This document shows, piece by piece, positions 27,201 through 34,609 of a DNA stretch of 45,151 bases. The DNA is taken from contig JAEDHX010000006.1 in NCBI GenBank assembly GCA_016296785.1, positions 1 through 45,151 of the forward strand, given 5' to 3'. The DNA is from Coprococcus sp. Lineage in GTDB: Bacteria; Bacillota; Clostridia; Lachnospirales; Lachnospiraceae. Below the pieces are notes generated by a model. The model did not search any database. It was given only the letters and a program-made list of their open reading frames with translations, and was not told the origin of the DNA. Position 1 is the stretch's first letter. The number at the start of each line of letters is the position of its first letter. A program made the translations under genes and the position numbers.

Positions 27201-30200
27201 AGACTAATTCACTAAATGGTGGATTTACTAGAGAAACAATCGTTAATGATATTAATATTATTGTTGATGAAAATGCCAATATTTCAAGTGGAACACTTAA
27301 CATTGCTGTTGGCGGTACTGTAAATAATATGTATTGTTATGTTCCTAACAAGAGCAATATTAGTATTTCAACAATATACTCAATTAACTCCAGTTATGCT
27401 ACTGAGCTTACCGGATATTCATATGTTGATAAAAAGGGTGCTGTTGAAATTGGTGGTAAGTATAAGTCGGATAAAGAAATTGAAGCTACATCTATAACAA
27501 TAAAAGCAGATGCAGATGTAACATTTAATAAAGATGTAAAGACATCATCATTGCAGATTAATAGTGGGGCGACTGTTTCAATTGATAAAGCTGTTACGTT
27601 AAATACAATAAATGCAGTGCATTCATATGGTACAATTGTAAATAATGGTACATGGAACGCAGACTCATATGTTTACTTATACGCAGATACTAAGACAACA
27701 AATAATGGTGAACTTAACTTTAATTATTATACATATATATATGGTACGCTTGATAATTATGGTATTCTGACAAATATTGCTGCATCAAATAGAAAACTTA
27801 TTGTTTATGATAAGGGCATAATTATCAATAGAGAAGATGCTACATATAACATGGGTGCTATCTATTTGAATACTAATAGTTTACTTGTTAATTATGGTGT
27901 TCTAAATCAGACATGGAGCAATTATTCTATTGGTTCAGGTAAGATTTGTACGACCGTAGTACCTAAGATGTATTATGAATTATCAAGATACTCGATTATC
28001 TATTATAACACTTATATAGATGATGATTATCCAAAATATTGTGTTGATTCCGTAACGTTAGGTGTTGCAAATGACAGTAATATGGTAAGTAACGTTATTG
28101 AAGGTGATACTAATACATACATTAAATATGATACTACCTTCTATGTTCAGTTCGGAACAATAATGGATGGAATAACAGTTGATAAGGTTACTTTCGGTAG
28201 CAGTAATACGGTTGCATCAACAACTGATAAGATAAAATATCAGGGCTTATTAGGATGTGAGCCAACTGTTATTAAACTAAGCTTTGCAAATACAAATACT
28301 GATATTGATTCAATTACTATTGATAAGGAGTCTGATGAGGTAACTGATCTTCAGGTAGGAAAGGCTACATATGCTTCATCACCTGCTTATGATTTAACAA
28401 AGCTTGTTGTTTCAAATGATGATGAGAGCCTTACTGATGCATATGTTACATATCAGGTAAGTGTTGATTCCAAGCTTCCTGCCGGACTTGTACTAAAGAA
28501 TGGCAAGATTTATGGAACTCCAACTACTGCAACAGAAGAAGCTAATGAGGTCAAGATTATTGTAAAGGGTAAGAATCAGACATATACAACATTTACACTT
28601 ACATTTACAAAGGTTGCAAAAGGAATTCCAAGCTTTAGTAAACCATCAAGCAGAAGAGCAAATGCAGGTGATACATTAGCAAATGTTTCACTGCCATACA
28701 GCTCAATTGGTGTATATAGCTGGCCTGACTCTTCATTATCTGTTGGTGATGTAACTGAAGAGGGAACTGAATTTGATATAATATTCACTCCTTATGATAC
28801 TGCTAACTATGATTGGTCAGCAATTGATTCTTCAGTTGGAACCTTCGAGGATGGAGTTGTAAAGACAAAGATTCTTATTAAGATTAGAAAGCTTGTTCCT
28901 ACGTATGAAGTTCCTGAAGGAATCACTGCGGTATATGGTGATAAGCTAGCTGATATAGAAATACCTAAGGCAGAGGCAGGAACCTTTAAATGGATGAATG
29001 GTAATGCCGTAGTAAATGGTGTAGGTGAACAGAAATTCTATGCAACATATGTACCTGACGAATCCGGTATATATGAGAATGTTGACTATATAGAGATTAT
29101 TGTTAATGTTTCACCAAAGAAGGCTAGCTATGAATCAGCTCTTGAAACTGTATACGCAGTTGAAGGAATGACTCTTGCTGATATTATTCTTCCTGATGTG
29201 GACGGTGGTAAGTATCAATGGATAACTCAGCCAACAACAGTTGTTGAGGTTGGTAAGCAGTATAAGGTTGGATATAAGCCTGATGATGTTGTAAACTATG
29301 ACTGGTCAGATAATACAGGCTGGAGCAGCGCATATAAGGCAATAATATTTACTGTAACAGTAGATGTTGAACATGTTCATTCTTATGGTGAAGAGTGGAT
29401 ATATGATGATGATAACCACTGGCATGAATGTGTATGTGGAGACAAAGAAGAAGCTGTGCCACATACATGGGATGAAGGAGTAATTACTACAAAGCCTACA
29501 GAAACAGCTGAAGGAGTAAGAACATATACTTGTACAGTATGTAAGGCTACAAAGGTAGAGAGTGTACCTCGCATTGTAAGTACTGTGATTGATATTACAA
29601 AGCCTGAATCAAAGCTTACTGTAGGTGGAATTACTAATATGAATTACACAGGCAAAGCGATTACAATGTCAGCACTTGTTGTTAAGTCAGGTACAAAGAC
29701 CCTTGTTAACGGTAAAGATTATACCGTAACATATGCTAATAATGTTAAGGTAGGAAAAGCAACTATAAGCATTATCGGTAAGGGTTCATATAAGGGAACT
29801 ATTACTAAGTCGTTCAATATTACATTATCAAAGGGTAAGGTATATGTAGTAAAGAATAAGAAGTATAAAGTTACAAAGGTAGGTACAGCAGGTAAGGGTA
29901 CTGTTTCACTTGTTGGAACTACTAATAAGAGAACAAATAAGAGGTTTAAGAAGCTTGTTATTGGTTCAACAGTCAGCATAGGCGGCGTTAAGTATAAGAT
30001 TACAGAGATAGGAAATAATGCATTTAAGAATTACAAGAATCTTAAGTCTGTTACAATAGGAGCAAACATAAGAAAGATTGGTAAGAGTGCATTCTATGGA
30101 TGTAAGAATCTTAAGACAGTAATTATTAAGTCAACAAAGCTTACTAAGAAGAGTGTTGCAAGCAATGCATTCAAGAAAACAAACAGTAAGCCGACAGTAA

Positions 30201-30289
30201 AAATTACAAAGAAAAAATATAATGCTTATAAGAAATTCCTTAAGAGTAAGGGTATAAGCAAAAAAGCCAGATATGTTAAGACTAAATAA
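21239..30289 (+). CDS. Giant secreted repeat protein with BspA-like LRR end
   Basis: A 3016-residue protein. A signal peptide (MIKKS, hydrophobic core, SHAE) gives export. Three large modules begin with a calcium-type loop: DKNRNGLVDEDE (D78), DDNRDGVAD (D1219) and DANHDGIAD (D1756). Each has a long stretch of short beta-strand repeats rich in Gly, Asn, Tyr and Ser (GNVDITIN, YGxY), and each ends in a putative Ig domain with LPxGLxxxxGxIxGTP (about 1127, 1667, 2414). MBG-like repeats follow. Then comes a HVHSYGEEW...HWHECVCG unit (2712) with four Cys/His pairs, an Ig-like domain (TGKAITMSALVV) and a C-terminal BspA-type leucine-rich repeat (IGNNAFKNYKNLKSVTIG). There is no LPxTG, SLH or choline-binding end. 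An extracellular adhesin or matrix protein is inferred. Confidence 0.85.
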   Translation: MIKKSFVKGFLCSAAVIAGLVLAKPVISHAEDLPKADPSKGITVDSETNEINLNGNSIIIRESANSTETTPLTNFYIDKNRNGLVDEDEQMAEVNGSTDINMASIYGVKDEELDSPIRITIESGSQGSIRTVSGGKIVSSSTDEAAITLDIKGGNISYFSGAENSTVSSEGDTAIYCIQTGGAVSGQLLLASNSSVTAKGNTKGVLDADINSGNIGVFMGISTCDINGTENTSAIDISVTNDAYISTFVMGNSSYNANKYSNIIGNVIFNVDGNRSDEDSTNSYTIGNINGITNPKIKGSCSVTIKNANIGSINYLINTNLPAVDGEKQYSYVSGDINCKFISSVFSNISYLVNTAKTDGNLKLSLEEGAEITYTCYLATNSYLKGNVDISIDSLSFVGGFYGLNYSSIDGDYTAKMRYPSSSYYYSECISYSFTGAEHTVKGNVDITINGGKVSSVYGVLSAKVDGNVNIKVNGLEGYSLYGLYSGSLVKGDFSMVVPDDAYFNMTSSVYGAGNSCVEGKFTFDISNDATSNNGYYYGAYYSTVGKTADINIRGGSFSSIYAYYGNYSSSNSNTNPNYIGGDAKISISNVNAYNIYGTEYMDFRGNLDINIKSADRVNNSYGYLYGCYYSRVAKKLSVNVTDSLQSGIYGVYESRVAFSDDTSIEQPVCNVDINNCITTDYLYLLDYSKFNGDVVANSYKNISRYFYGCYSSDVTGNLTFKSSYENDKAITDADNNPIVDSYPNAGSEEYRAVSYGNINGSVDIDIDHCTYRYPYIIYYMNCSDKGGTVDITDCNFGVAGKAGYMDLVCMSSSASEVNAKYTVNIKNTDFSKADSFVIRNCMLKGSYAETAIDDKTVFTEKYALIANYNSTGFAKITYKNDLYLGGEATLTEDISAENVYLGNYALNCYGSGYFTIPEGVTVSATKNIYIPKCSNILLYGKLSGNVTKPETYVDESNETVIDYGNIFYEGGTVDGTITMMDEYYPINYVYNTMGCSITPDYSNGSTYSYNSKIYGKSGSAVSTKLNIYTGYKFVSAAWCGADEEYSDMAAEETTFSYDMPATPVTVKFEVIGIQIVLGKTEADPVAKLNQEYTDESPLYNLNKITIANDAKVGDVVFELADGNSLPEGLVLEDGLIYGTPNKAYEDGKKVVIKVTGKNKTTANLSLNIIVSSGDATQPEQEGRIFVDEESKVIDLLGNSVVIDSYEKDEEAFIGIFIDDNRDGVADRSVPVYYGDLSEYEIYGLKDADINRPISIIVNNGAVKKINGVARGTVSTPSEDAIIIEINGGTVDSVAAIVGDATINGYIRIENKANTLTNTTVTLDNSNYTGYYRNIAGNVTITGSYTAKKEINVTSISNTSIPSTTGTPEIVFEKPVVIDGGTWVTNTNSTVVFKDTFKGSSHFNTYGSSSYTFEKGFTINGNLYINSDCDVVCQAESSAANITLYNHGSIQIEAKLTCKSFITRNYCNVFILENGELYTETTNIYSSSYIYHKGVFGYTNAITNSGYWYMMGGTFADGTDDSKLARKFYPVTFSTEFDKATVKANAGVMYVNEVAYMSPSVTNNSINYTVIPGYESYISINGGTPELMSSSPYVFTMEDKPTSILVEYVPTDIEVSKKYADPVIVVGTEYTTANPVYNLKSLNVYNDTTSYYGGEMKYSLKRGSTLPKGLSFEDGKIIGTPVATNGDGDTVSFVVTGKNGTTTVVDINIVIKESGYTETDINDIATVYGSSITLNGASVVIIADPEDSTKSGIYMDANHDGIADNNHSLIINDEYTYNLVNYTIYGYKSSTDAYEGDISIYLISGTVGYIYGAVGNNSQLAEVNGNVDIFLKGGLCNSASALFYAKAKNTGFYVTGTTIRGSSLYGIYYSETENYNYEFSGTSQMTSSSSSAAIYASFVSNISNDVNAKVGLLDSSYQFYGSYTDFYGLYGENGSHRTTVGGDVNYVIDGYWYTKYRGLNFLTYYADIKGNLNVDWKDGSFGSRYADQTNSLNGGFTRETIVNDINIIVDENANISSGTLNIAVGGTVNNMYCYVPNKSNISISTIYSINSSYATELTGYSYVDKKGAVEIGGKYKSDKEIEATSITIKADADVTFNKDVKTSSLQINSGATVSIDKAVTLNTINAVHSYGTIVNNGTWNADSYVYLYADTKTTNNGELNFNYYTYIYGTLDNYGILTNIAASNRKLIVYDKGIIINREDATYNMGAIYLNTNSLLVNYGVLNQTWSNYSIGSGKICTTVVPKMYYELSRYSIIYYNTYIDDDYPKYCVDSVTLGVANDSNMVSNVIEGDTNTYIKYDTTFYVQFGTIMDGITVDKVTFGSSNTVASTTDKIKYQGLLGCEPTVIKLSFANTNTDIDSITIDKESDEVTDLQVGKATYASSPAYDLTKLVVSNDDESLTDAYVTYQVSVDSKLPAGLVLKNGKIYGTPTTATEEANEVKIIVKGKNQTYTTFTLTFTKVAKGIPSFSKPSSRRANAGDTLANVSLPYSSIGVYSWPDSSLSVGDVTEEGTEFDIIFTPYDTANYDWSAIDSSVGTFEDGVVKTKILIKIRKLVPTYEVPEGITAVYGDKLADIEIPKAEAGTFKWMNGNAVVNGVGEQKFYATYVPDESGIYENVDYIEIIVNVSPKKASYESALETVYAVEGMTLADIILPDVDGGKYQWITQPTTVVEVGKQYKVGYKPDDVVNYDWSDNTGWSSAYKAIIFTVTVDVEHVHSYGEEWIYDDDNHWHECVCGDKEEAVPHTWDEGVITTKPTETAEGVRTYTCTVCKATKVESVPRIVSTVIDITKPESKLTVGGITNMNYTGKAITMSALVVKSGTKTLVNGKDYTVTYANNVKVGKATISIIGKGSYKGTITKSFNITLSKGKVYVVKNKKYKVTKVGTAGKGTVSLVGTTNKRTNKRFKKLVIGSTVSIGGVKYKITEIGNNAFKNYKNLKSVTIGANIRKIGKSAFYGCKNLKTVIIKSTKLTKKSVASNAFKKTNSKPTVKITKKKYNAYKKFLKSKGISKKARYVKTK

Positions 30290-30317
30290 TACTATTAATA
30301 AATAATAATATACGGGT

Positions 30318-30364
30318 ATCCCCGGGAAGTATAAATGAACATTTTGCTTCCCGGGGATATTATT
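30318..30364. terminator. Strong bidirectional terminator
   Basis: ATCCCCGGGAAG (30318-30329) and CTTCCCGGGGAT (30347-30358) form a perfect 12-bp GC-rich stem with a 17-nt loop, then ATTATTTTG. It lies between the giant gene and the converging SOD-like gene. Confidence 0.93.
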
Positions 30365-30375
30365 TTGTGTAGTTG

Positions 30376-30879
30376 TTAATTATGTTGAGGGCTAAAAATT
30401 ATACCGCAGCCTATTTTTGTTCCGGAATTACCGGAAGGCTGTGTAGTGAAATCATCAGGATTGGAATGAATTACAAGAGATTTTCCAATAATATCATTTA
30501 CATTTATACGTGATGTATAAAAAACTGAATAGGCATAACCGTCATTTCCTAATAACGGAGGTAAATCTCCTAGATGATTTGGATGATTAAGATTAGTAGG
30601 ATTATAGTGATTTCCTGTATTATTAAACGGCGGTATGCAATTGCCATATTCATGTATGTGCATACCATAATAGCTACTTTTATTATCAGTTTTGTGTGGA
30701 AGATTAAATACTTCCATTTCTACCAGCGTTCCTCCTTGAGGTACAGAATAGAAGTATGCTATTCCGTGAAGCTCCTTTGAAACGCCATATCCCATAATAT
30801 GCGCAATTGCTTCAGGTGACTGAAGGCTTAGAAGAATAAGAAATTCTTTTTGTAAAGTCGGTTCAGGATAGATTTTCAT
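30376..30879 (-). CDS. Cu/Zn superoxide dismutase-like protein, no signal peptide
   Basis: A 167-residue protein of the SodC family. The metal ligands are all visible: copper H74, H76, H91, H138; zinc H91, H99, H102, D105. The disulphide pair C81/C158 is present. The motifs are GMHIHEYGNC, GNHYNP, HLGDLPPL, LVIHSNPDDF and SGNSGTKIGCGII. The active-site arginine that guides superoxide in classical enzymes (before the xACG segment) is Lys155 here. There is no export signal, unlike most bacterial SodC. Either it works in the cytoplasm or it binds metal for another purpose. The ribosome site is weak. A Fur-like box lies upstream. Confidence 0.85.
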   Translation of the reverse strand: MKIYPEPTLQKEFLILLSLQSPEAIAHIMGYGVSKELHGIAYFYSVPQGGTLVEMEVFNLPHKTDNKSSYYGMHIHEYGNCIPPFNNTGNHYNPTNLNHPNHLGDLPPLLGNDGYAYSVFYTSRINVNDIIGKSLVIHSNPDDFTTQPSGNSGTKIGCGIIFSPQHN

Positions 30880-30924
30880 TGTTTATACCATTTTTCTTTA
30901 TTCTATGTGCTAACATACATATTG

Positions 30925-30939
30925 TGATAATCATTTACC
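30925..30939. promoter_or_regulatory. Fur-like 7-1-7 box
   Basis: TGATAATCATTTACC matches TGATAATNATTATCA at 11 of 14 fixed positions. It lies about 46 nt before the SOD-like start and between the divergent SOD-like and MATE genes. Regulation by Fur or PerR is possible, but this is a single imperfect match. Confidence 0.35.
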
Positions 30940-30973
30940 AAGTATGCAGTAATAATAAAATATAAATAAGGGC

Positions 30974-31001
30974 TTTACAAAATTAATTAAAATGCTATGA
31001 T
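30974..31001 (+). promoter_or_regulatory. Sigma-A-type promoter for the MATE gene
   Basis: TTTACA (30974-30979) and TATGAT (30996-31001) are 16 nt apart. The transcript would start near 31008, placing the whole 9-bp repeat array in the mRNA leader. Confidence 0.55.
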
Positions 31002-31010
31002 GTATTAAAT

Positions 31011-31091
31011 TATTTAAAGTATTTAAAGTATTTAAAGTATTTAAAGTATTTAAAGTATTTAAAGTATTTATAGTATTTATAGTATTTATTA
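31011..31091 (+). repeat. 9-bp tandem repeat (TATTTAAAG) in the MATE leader
   Basis: Six exact copies of TATTTAAAG (31011-31064), then two of TATTTATAG (31065-31082) and a decayed ninth, TATTTATTA. The array begins about 10 nt after the -10 box and ends about 60 nt before the MATE start codon. Confidence 0.95.
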
Positions 31092-31151
31092 TGTTTGTTC
31101 AGTTATGTATATATTGCATATTGTACTGCCTGATATTTATATAGTGATTGG

Positions 31152-32552
31152 ATGGTGATAGATTTGAAGAATAAATATTTTGGAGATAAAGCTTTTTATA
31201 AAATGGTTCTGCTTGTTGCAGTTCCTATTATGATACAAAATGGATTTACAAATGTAATTAATCTGCTTGATAATCTTATGGTAGGACAGATAGGTACAGA
31301 TCAGATGTCGGGCGTTGCTATTGTAAACCAATTAATGTTTGTATTCTACTTAAGCGTATTTGGAGGCTTTTCGGGTGCGGGAATATTTGTTGCACAGTTC
31401 TTTGGAAGCAAAGATAACGAGAATATTAAAAATGTCATTAGAATGAAGTTTATTATAGGAGTTATTCTCCTTGTTGCCGGTATTGGAATTATATATATAT
31501 TCCAGGAACCACTTATAAATTTGTTCTTGCATGATGGTAGTGTAACAGGTGATTTAGAAGCAACCATGAGATATGCAAAGGACTATCTTGCCGTAATGCT
31601 TATTGGATTAATACCATTTGTTTTAAGTCAATGCTACACAAGTACACTTCGTGAAACCGGAGAAACGATACTTCCGATGAAAGCAGGAATTGTTGCAGTA
31701 CTTGTAAACCTTACATTAAACTATATTCTTATCTTCGGAAAGCTTGGTATGCCGAAGATGGGTGTTGTTGGTGCAGCAGTAGCTACAGTAATATCAAGGA
31801 TAGTAGAATGTTTGATAGTAATAATATGGTGCAAGAGACACAATAAAGAATTTCCATTTATGTTTGGTATCTTTAAGAATTTTAGGATACCTGCCTCTAT
31901 AATAAAGAATGTTGTAATAAAAGGAATGCCACTTCTTGTAAATGAATTCTTATGGTCAGCATCTGTAACTATGCTTACTCACTGCTATTCATATAGAGGT
32001 CTTGCAGCTGTAGCAGGAATAAATATTTGTAATACTTTAAATAATGTATTTAATATAGTGTTTATTGCATTTGGTGACGCAATAGCAATTATTGTGGGAC
32101 AGCTTTTAGGTGCAGGCAAGCTTGATGAAGCAAAAGACTCAGCAAGAAAAATGCGTGTTTTTGCAGTTCTTGTATGCTTTGTTATAGCTACACTTATGGC
32201 TGTTACAGCACCATTTTTCCCGAATATGTACAAAACTACGGATGAGGTAAGACATTTGGCAACAAGATTTATTCTGATAATGGCATGTCTTATGCCGGTA
32301 TGCGCTTATAATCATGCAGCATATTTTACATTGCGTTCTGGAGGCAAGACAATAATTACATTTCTTTTCGACAGCTTTTTTGCGTGGGTTGTTGTTGTGC
32401 CAACTGGTCTTATCCTTGCTTATAAGACTGATATACCGGTTGTACCTATGTATTTAATATGTCAGGGAATAGAGGCTGTCAAAATGATAGTAGCATATAT
32501 ACTGGTTAAAAAGGATGTATGGATACAAAACCTTGCTAAGGTTATTAATTAG
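31152..32552 (+). CDS. MATE-family efflux transporter
   Basis: A 466-residue membrane protein with twelve hydrophobic segments in two bundles, typical of MATE/NorM-DinF exporters. Segments include VAVPIMIQNGFTNVINLLDNLMVGQ, GGFSGAGIFVAQFFGS and VGAAVATVISRIVE. It exports cationic or other toxic compounds with Na+ or H+. The start is uncertain: ATG 31152, GTG 31155 and TTG 31164 are all in frame and none has a good ribosome site. It is divergent from the SOD-like gene. Confidence 0.92.
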   Translation: MVIDLKNKYFGDKAFYKMVLLVAVPIMIQNGFTNVINLLDNLMVGQIGTDQMSGVAIVNQLMFVFYLSVFGGFSGAGIFVAQFFGSKDNENIKNVIRMKFIIGVILLVAGIGIIYIFQEPLINLFLHDGSVTGDLEATMRYAKDYLAVMLIGLIPFVLSQCYTSTLRETGETILPMKAGIVAVLVNLTLNYILIFGKLGMPKMGVVGAAVATVISRIVECLIVIIWCKRHNKEFPFMFGIFKNFRIPASIIKNVVIKGMPLLVNEFLWSASVTMLTHCYSYRGLAAVAGINICNTLNNVFNIVFIAFGDAIAIIVGQLLGAGKLDEAKDSARKMRVFAVLVCFVIATLMAVTAPFFPNMYKTTDEVRHLATRFILIMACLMPVCAYNHAAYFTLRSGGKTIITFLFDSFFAWVVVVPTGLILAYKTDIPVVPMYLICQGIEAVKMIVAYILVKKDVWIQNLAKVIN

Positions 32553-32595
32553 CATGTATTTTAAAATGGAGTGTGCATAAGGAGAATGCGGGAAA

Positions 32596-33033
32596 ATGAG
32601 AGAGTATAACGGAAAGAAATATGTTGAGGGCGAAAAGCATGATCTTGCAGATTTGATAGAAATCGTTATTATTCTTAGAAATAAAGAATATGGATGCAAA
32701 TGGGACAAGGTACAGACACATGAATCATTAAAGAAATGTCTGGTTGATGAGACTAATGAAGTGTTAGAGGCCATTGATAATAAAGATACTATTAACCTAT
32801 GTGAAGAATTGGGTGATTTGTTGCTTCAGGTTGTTTTTCATGCGAGTATTTCATCTGATGATGATGAATTCACTTTTGATGATGTTGTTCAGACAGTATC
32901 AGATAAAATGATTCGGAGACATCCTCATATTTTCGGTGATGCTGATGTTCCTTCTACCAAAGAAGAGAGCCGGGAAAGATGGCTTGAAATAAAGAGGCAA
33001 GAGAAGATGCGTAAAGAGATTACAAAAGAATAA
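32596..33033 (+). CDS. MazG-family nucleotide pyrophosphohydrolase
   Basis: A 145-residue single-domain MazG. GCKWDKVQTHESLKKCLVDE, ETNEVLEAI, CEELGDLLLQVVFHA and RRHPHIFGD are characteristic; the first motif usually has Pro where this has Lys. EExxE and ExxD coordinate magnesium. Such enzymes hydrolyse NTPs, including damaged ones, to NMP and pyrophosphate, limiting mutation and starvation effects. Start ATG 32596 is behind AAGGAG. It lies 43 nt after the MATE gene and just before the SOS-type promoter of the radical SAM gene; a DNA or nucleotide quality theme is shared, but the transcripts may differ. Confidence 0.9.
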   Translation: MREYNGKKYVEGEKHDLADLIEIVIILRNKEYGCKWDKVQTHESLKKCLVDETNEVLEAIDNKDTINLCEELGDLLLQVVFHASISSDDDEFTFDDVVQTVSDKMIRRHPHIFGDADVPSTKEESRERWLEIKRQEKMRKEITKE

Positions 33034-33052
33034 AAAATGTGAACAAAAATGC

Positions 33053-33094
33053 TTGCAAATCAGAACAAATGTTTGTATAATAAACATATGTTCG
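33053..33094 (+). promoter_or_regulatory. SOS-type promoter: TTGCAA-17-TATAAT with two LexA-like boxes
   Basis: -35 TTGCAA (33053-33058) and -10 TATAAT (33076-33081) are 17 nt apart. AGAACAAATGTTTG (33062-33075) fills the spacer and fits the Bacillus LexA box CGAACRNRYGTTYG at all defined positions but one. TAAACATATGTTCG (33081-33094) matches at all but two and covers the expected transcript start. LexA bound here would block RNA polymerase. Confidence 0.8.
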
Positions 33095-34608
33095 AATTGC
33101 AAGCATCTTTAAATTTACAGGATAAACTACATATATTAGCTGATGCAGCAAAGTATGATGTAGCATGCACATCAAGTGGCGCTGATAGAAGAGGAAAGAA
33201 AGGTATGTTAGGTAATGCCAAAGCATGCGGAATATGTCATACATTTGCATCAGACGGGAGATGTATTTCACTCCTTAAGATACTTATGACTAATCATTGT
33301 ATTTATGATTGCAGGTATTGTATTAATCGTTCGTCTAATGACATTGAGAGAGCTACATTTTCTCCCACTGAGATATGTGAACTGACAATTGAATTCTATA
33401 AAAGGAACTACATTGAAGGATTGTTTCTAAGCTCAGGTGTTCTAAAGAATCCTACATATACGATGGAGAGAATGTGCGAGACATTAGCACTTCTTAGGGG
33501 TAAGTATAGGTTCAATGGATATATTCATATTAAGACTATTCCGGGCGCATCTGATGAGCTTATTGCCATGGCAGGTCTTTTAGCTGATAGAATTAGTATT
33601 AATATGGAGTTACCTACAGAAGAGAGTCTTAAGAGTCTTGCTCCTAATAAGAGCTTTTCTTCTATTATTACCCCTATGGCGAAGGTGAGTAATACTATTG
33701 CAAGTTCAAGAATGTCATTAGGTAAGACAGCACGTATGGAGAGAAGTAGTAGTAACAGATTCTTAAGCGATAGTATATTCTCTAATAGAGATAACAGTAT
33801 TGAAGCTTCAAGGAATGAGATTATCGATGGTAATTCAGGACATACATTAGCTGATAGTAGTTTATCAGTGAAAGAAGATGCCATAGTTAAGGGCGCCGGT
33901 ACTCTGGATTTATCTGTTATCAGAGATACAGGTGTCTCTCAAGATTTTATTGATAAGAGAAGATTTGCATCTGCTGGTCAGAGTACTCAGATGATAATAG
34001 GTGCATCAGGTGAGACTGATTATACTCTTATTAATACTACACAGAAGCTTTATCAGTCGTTTGACCTAAAGAGAGTCTTTTATTCTGCATATATTCCTAT
34101 AAATGAGGATTCTGCGTTGCCTGCATTAGGAACACCACCACCTTTATTGAGGGAGCACAGATTATATCAGGCTGACTGGCTTCTAAGGTTTTATGGTTTT
34201 ACAGCTGATGAATTATTGTCTGAAGATAAACCGAATTTTAATGAAAAGCTTGATCCTAAGTGTGACTGGGCTGTTCGTCATTTAGATATATTTCCTATTG
34301 AGGTACAGACTGCATCTTATGATTTAATCTTAAGAGTTCCGGGAATAGGACCAAAATCTGCTATGAGAATTATTAATGCCAGGAGATTTGGAAAGCTGGA
34401 TTATGAAAGCTTAAAGAAGATGGGCGTTGTTCTAAAAAGAGCGCATTATTTTATTACTTGTGGCGGTCGAATGATGTTTAGGATACCAATTGAAGAAGGT
34501 TATATCACAAGACAGCTCACCGATATGAATACTAAGGAGAATTGGCAGGTATGTCATGTGTCTCAATATAGACAGTTGTCATTATTTGAGGATTTTGGGG
34601 TGTCATAG
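33088..34608 (+). CDS. Radical SAM putative DNA repair protein (TIGR03916-like)
   Basis: 506 residues from ATG 33088. An in-frame start at 33049 lies upstream of the promoter spacer and would not be on the SOS transcript. The family opening (KLHILADAAKYDVACTSSG) begins at residue 11. Cys codons at 33298, 33310 and 33319 form CxxxCxxC (HCIYDCRYC) for the radical SAM [4Fe-4S] cluster. FSSGVLKN-like LFLSSGVLKNPTYTMERM and AGQSTQMIIGASGETDY follow, then a helix-hairpin-helix VPGIGPKSAMRI near the C-terminus for DNA binding. About 90 Ser-rich residues (33680-33955) interrupt the fold. The next gene (1 nt gap) is its usual DUF4130 partner. The reaction is unproven. Confidence 0.85.
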   Translation: MFELQASLNLQDKLHILADAAKYDVACTSSGADRRGKKGMLGNAKACGICHTFASDGRCISLLKILMTNHCIYDCRYCINRSSNDIERATFSPTEICELTIEFYKRNYIEGLFLSSGVLKNPTYTMERMCETLALLRGKYRFNGYIHIKTIPGASDELIAMAGLLADRISINMELPTEESLKSLAPNKSFSSIITPMAKVSNTIASSRMSLGKTARMERSSSNRFLSDSIFSNRDNSIEASRNEIIDGNSGHTLADSSLSVKEDAIVKGAGTLDLSVIRDTGVSQDFIDKRRFASAGQSTQMIIGASGETDYTLINTTQKLYQSFDLKRVFYSAYIPINEDSALPALGTPPPLLREHRLYQADWLLRFYGFTADELLSEDKPNFNEKLDPKCDWAVRHLDIFPIEVQTASYDLILRVPGIGPKSAMRIINARRFGKLDYESLKKMGVVLKRAHYFITCGGRMMFRIPIEEGYITRQLTDMNTKENWQVCHVSQYRQLSLFEDFGVS

Positions 34609-34609
34609 T

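Noticed and set aside
33049..33087. Start of the radical SAM gene at 33049
   Set aside because: This codon lies upstream of the -35 box, has no ribosome site, and the family N-terminus begins after residue 14 of that reading.
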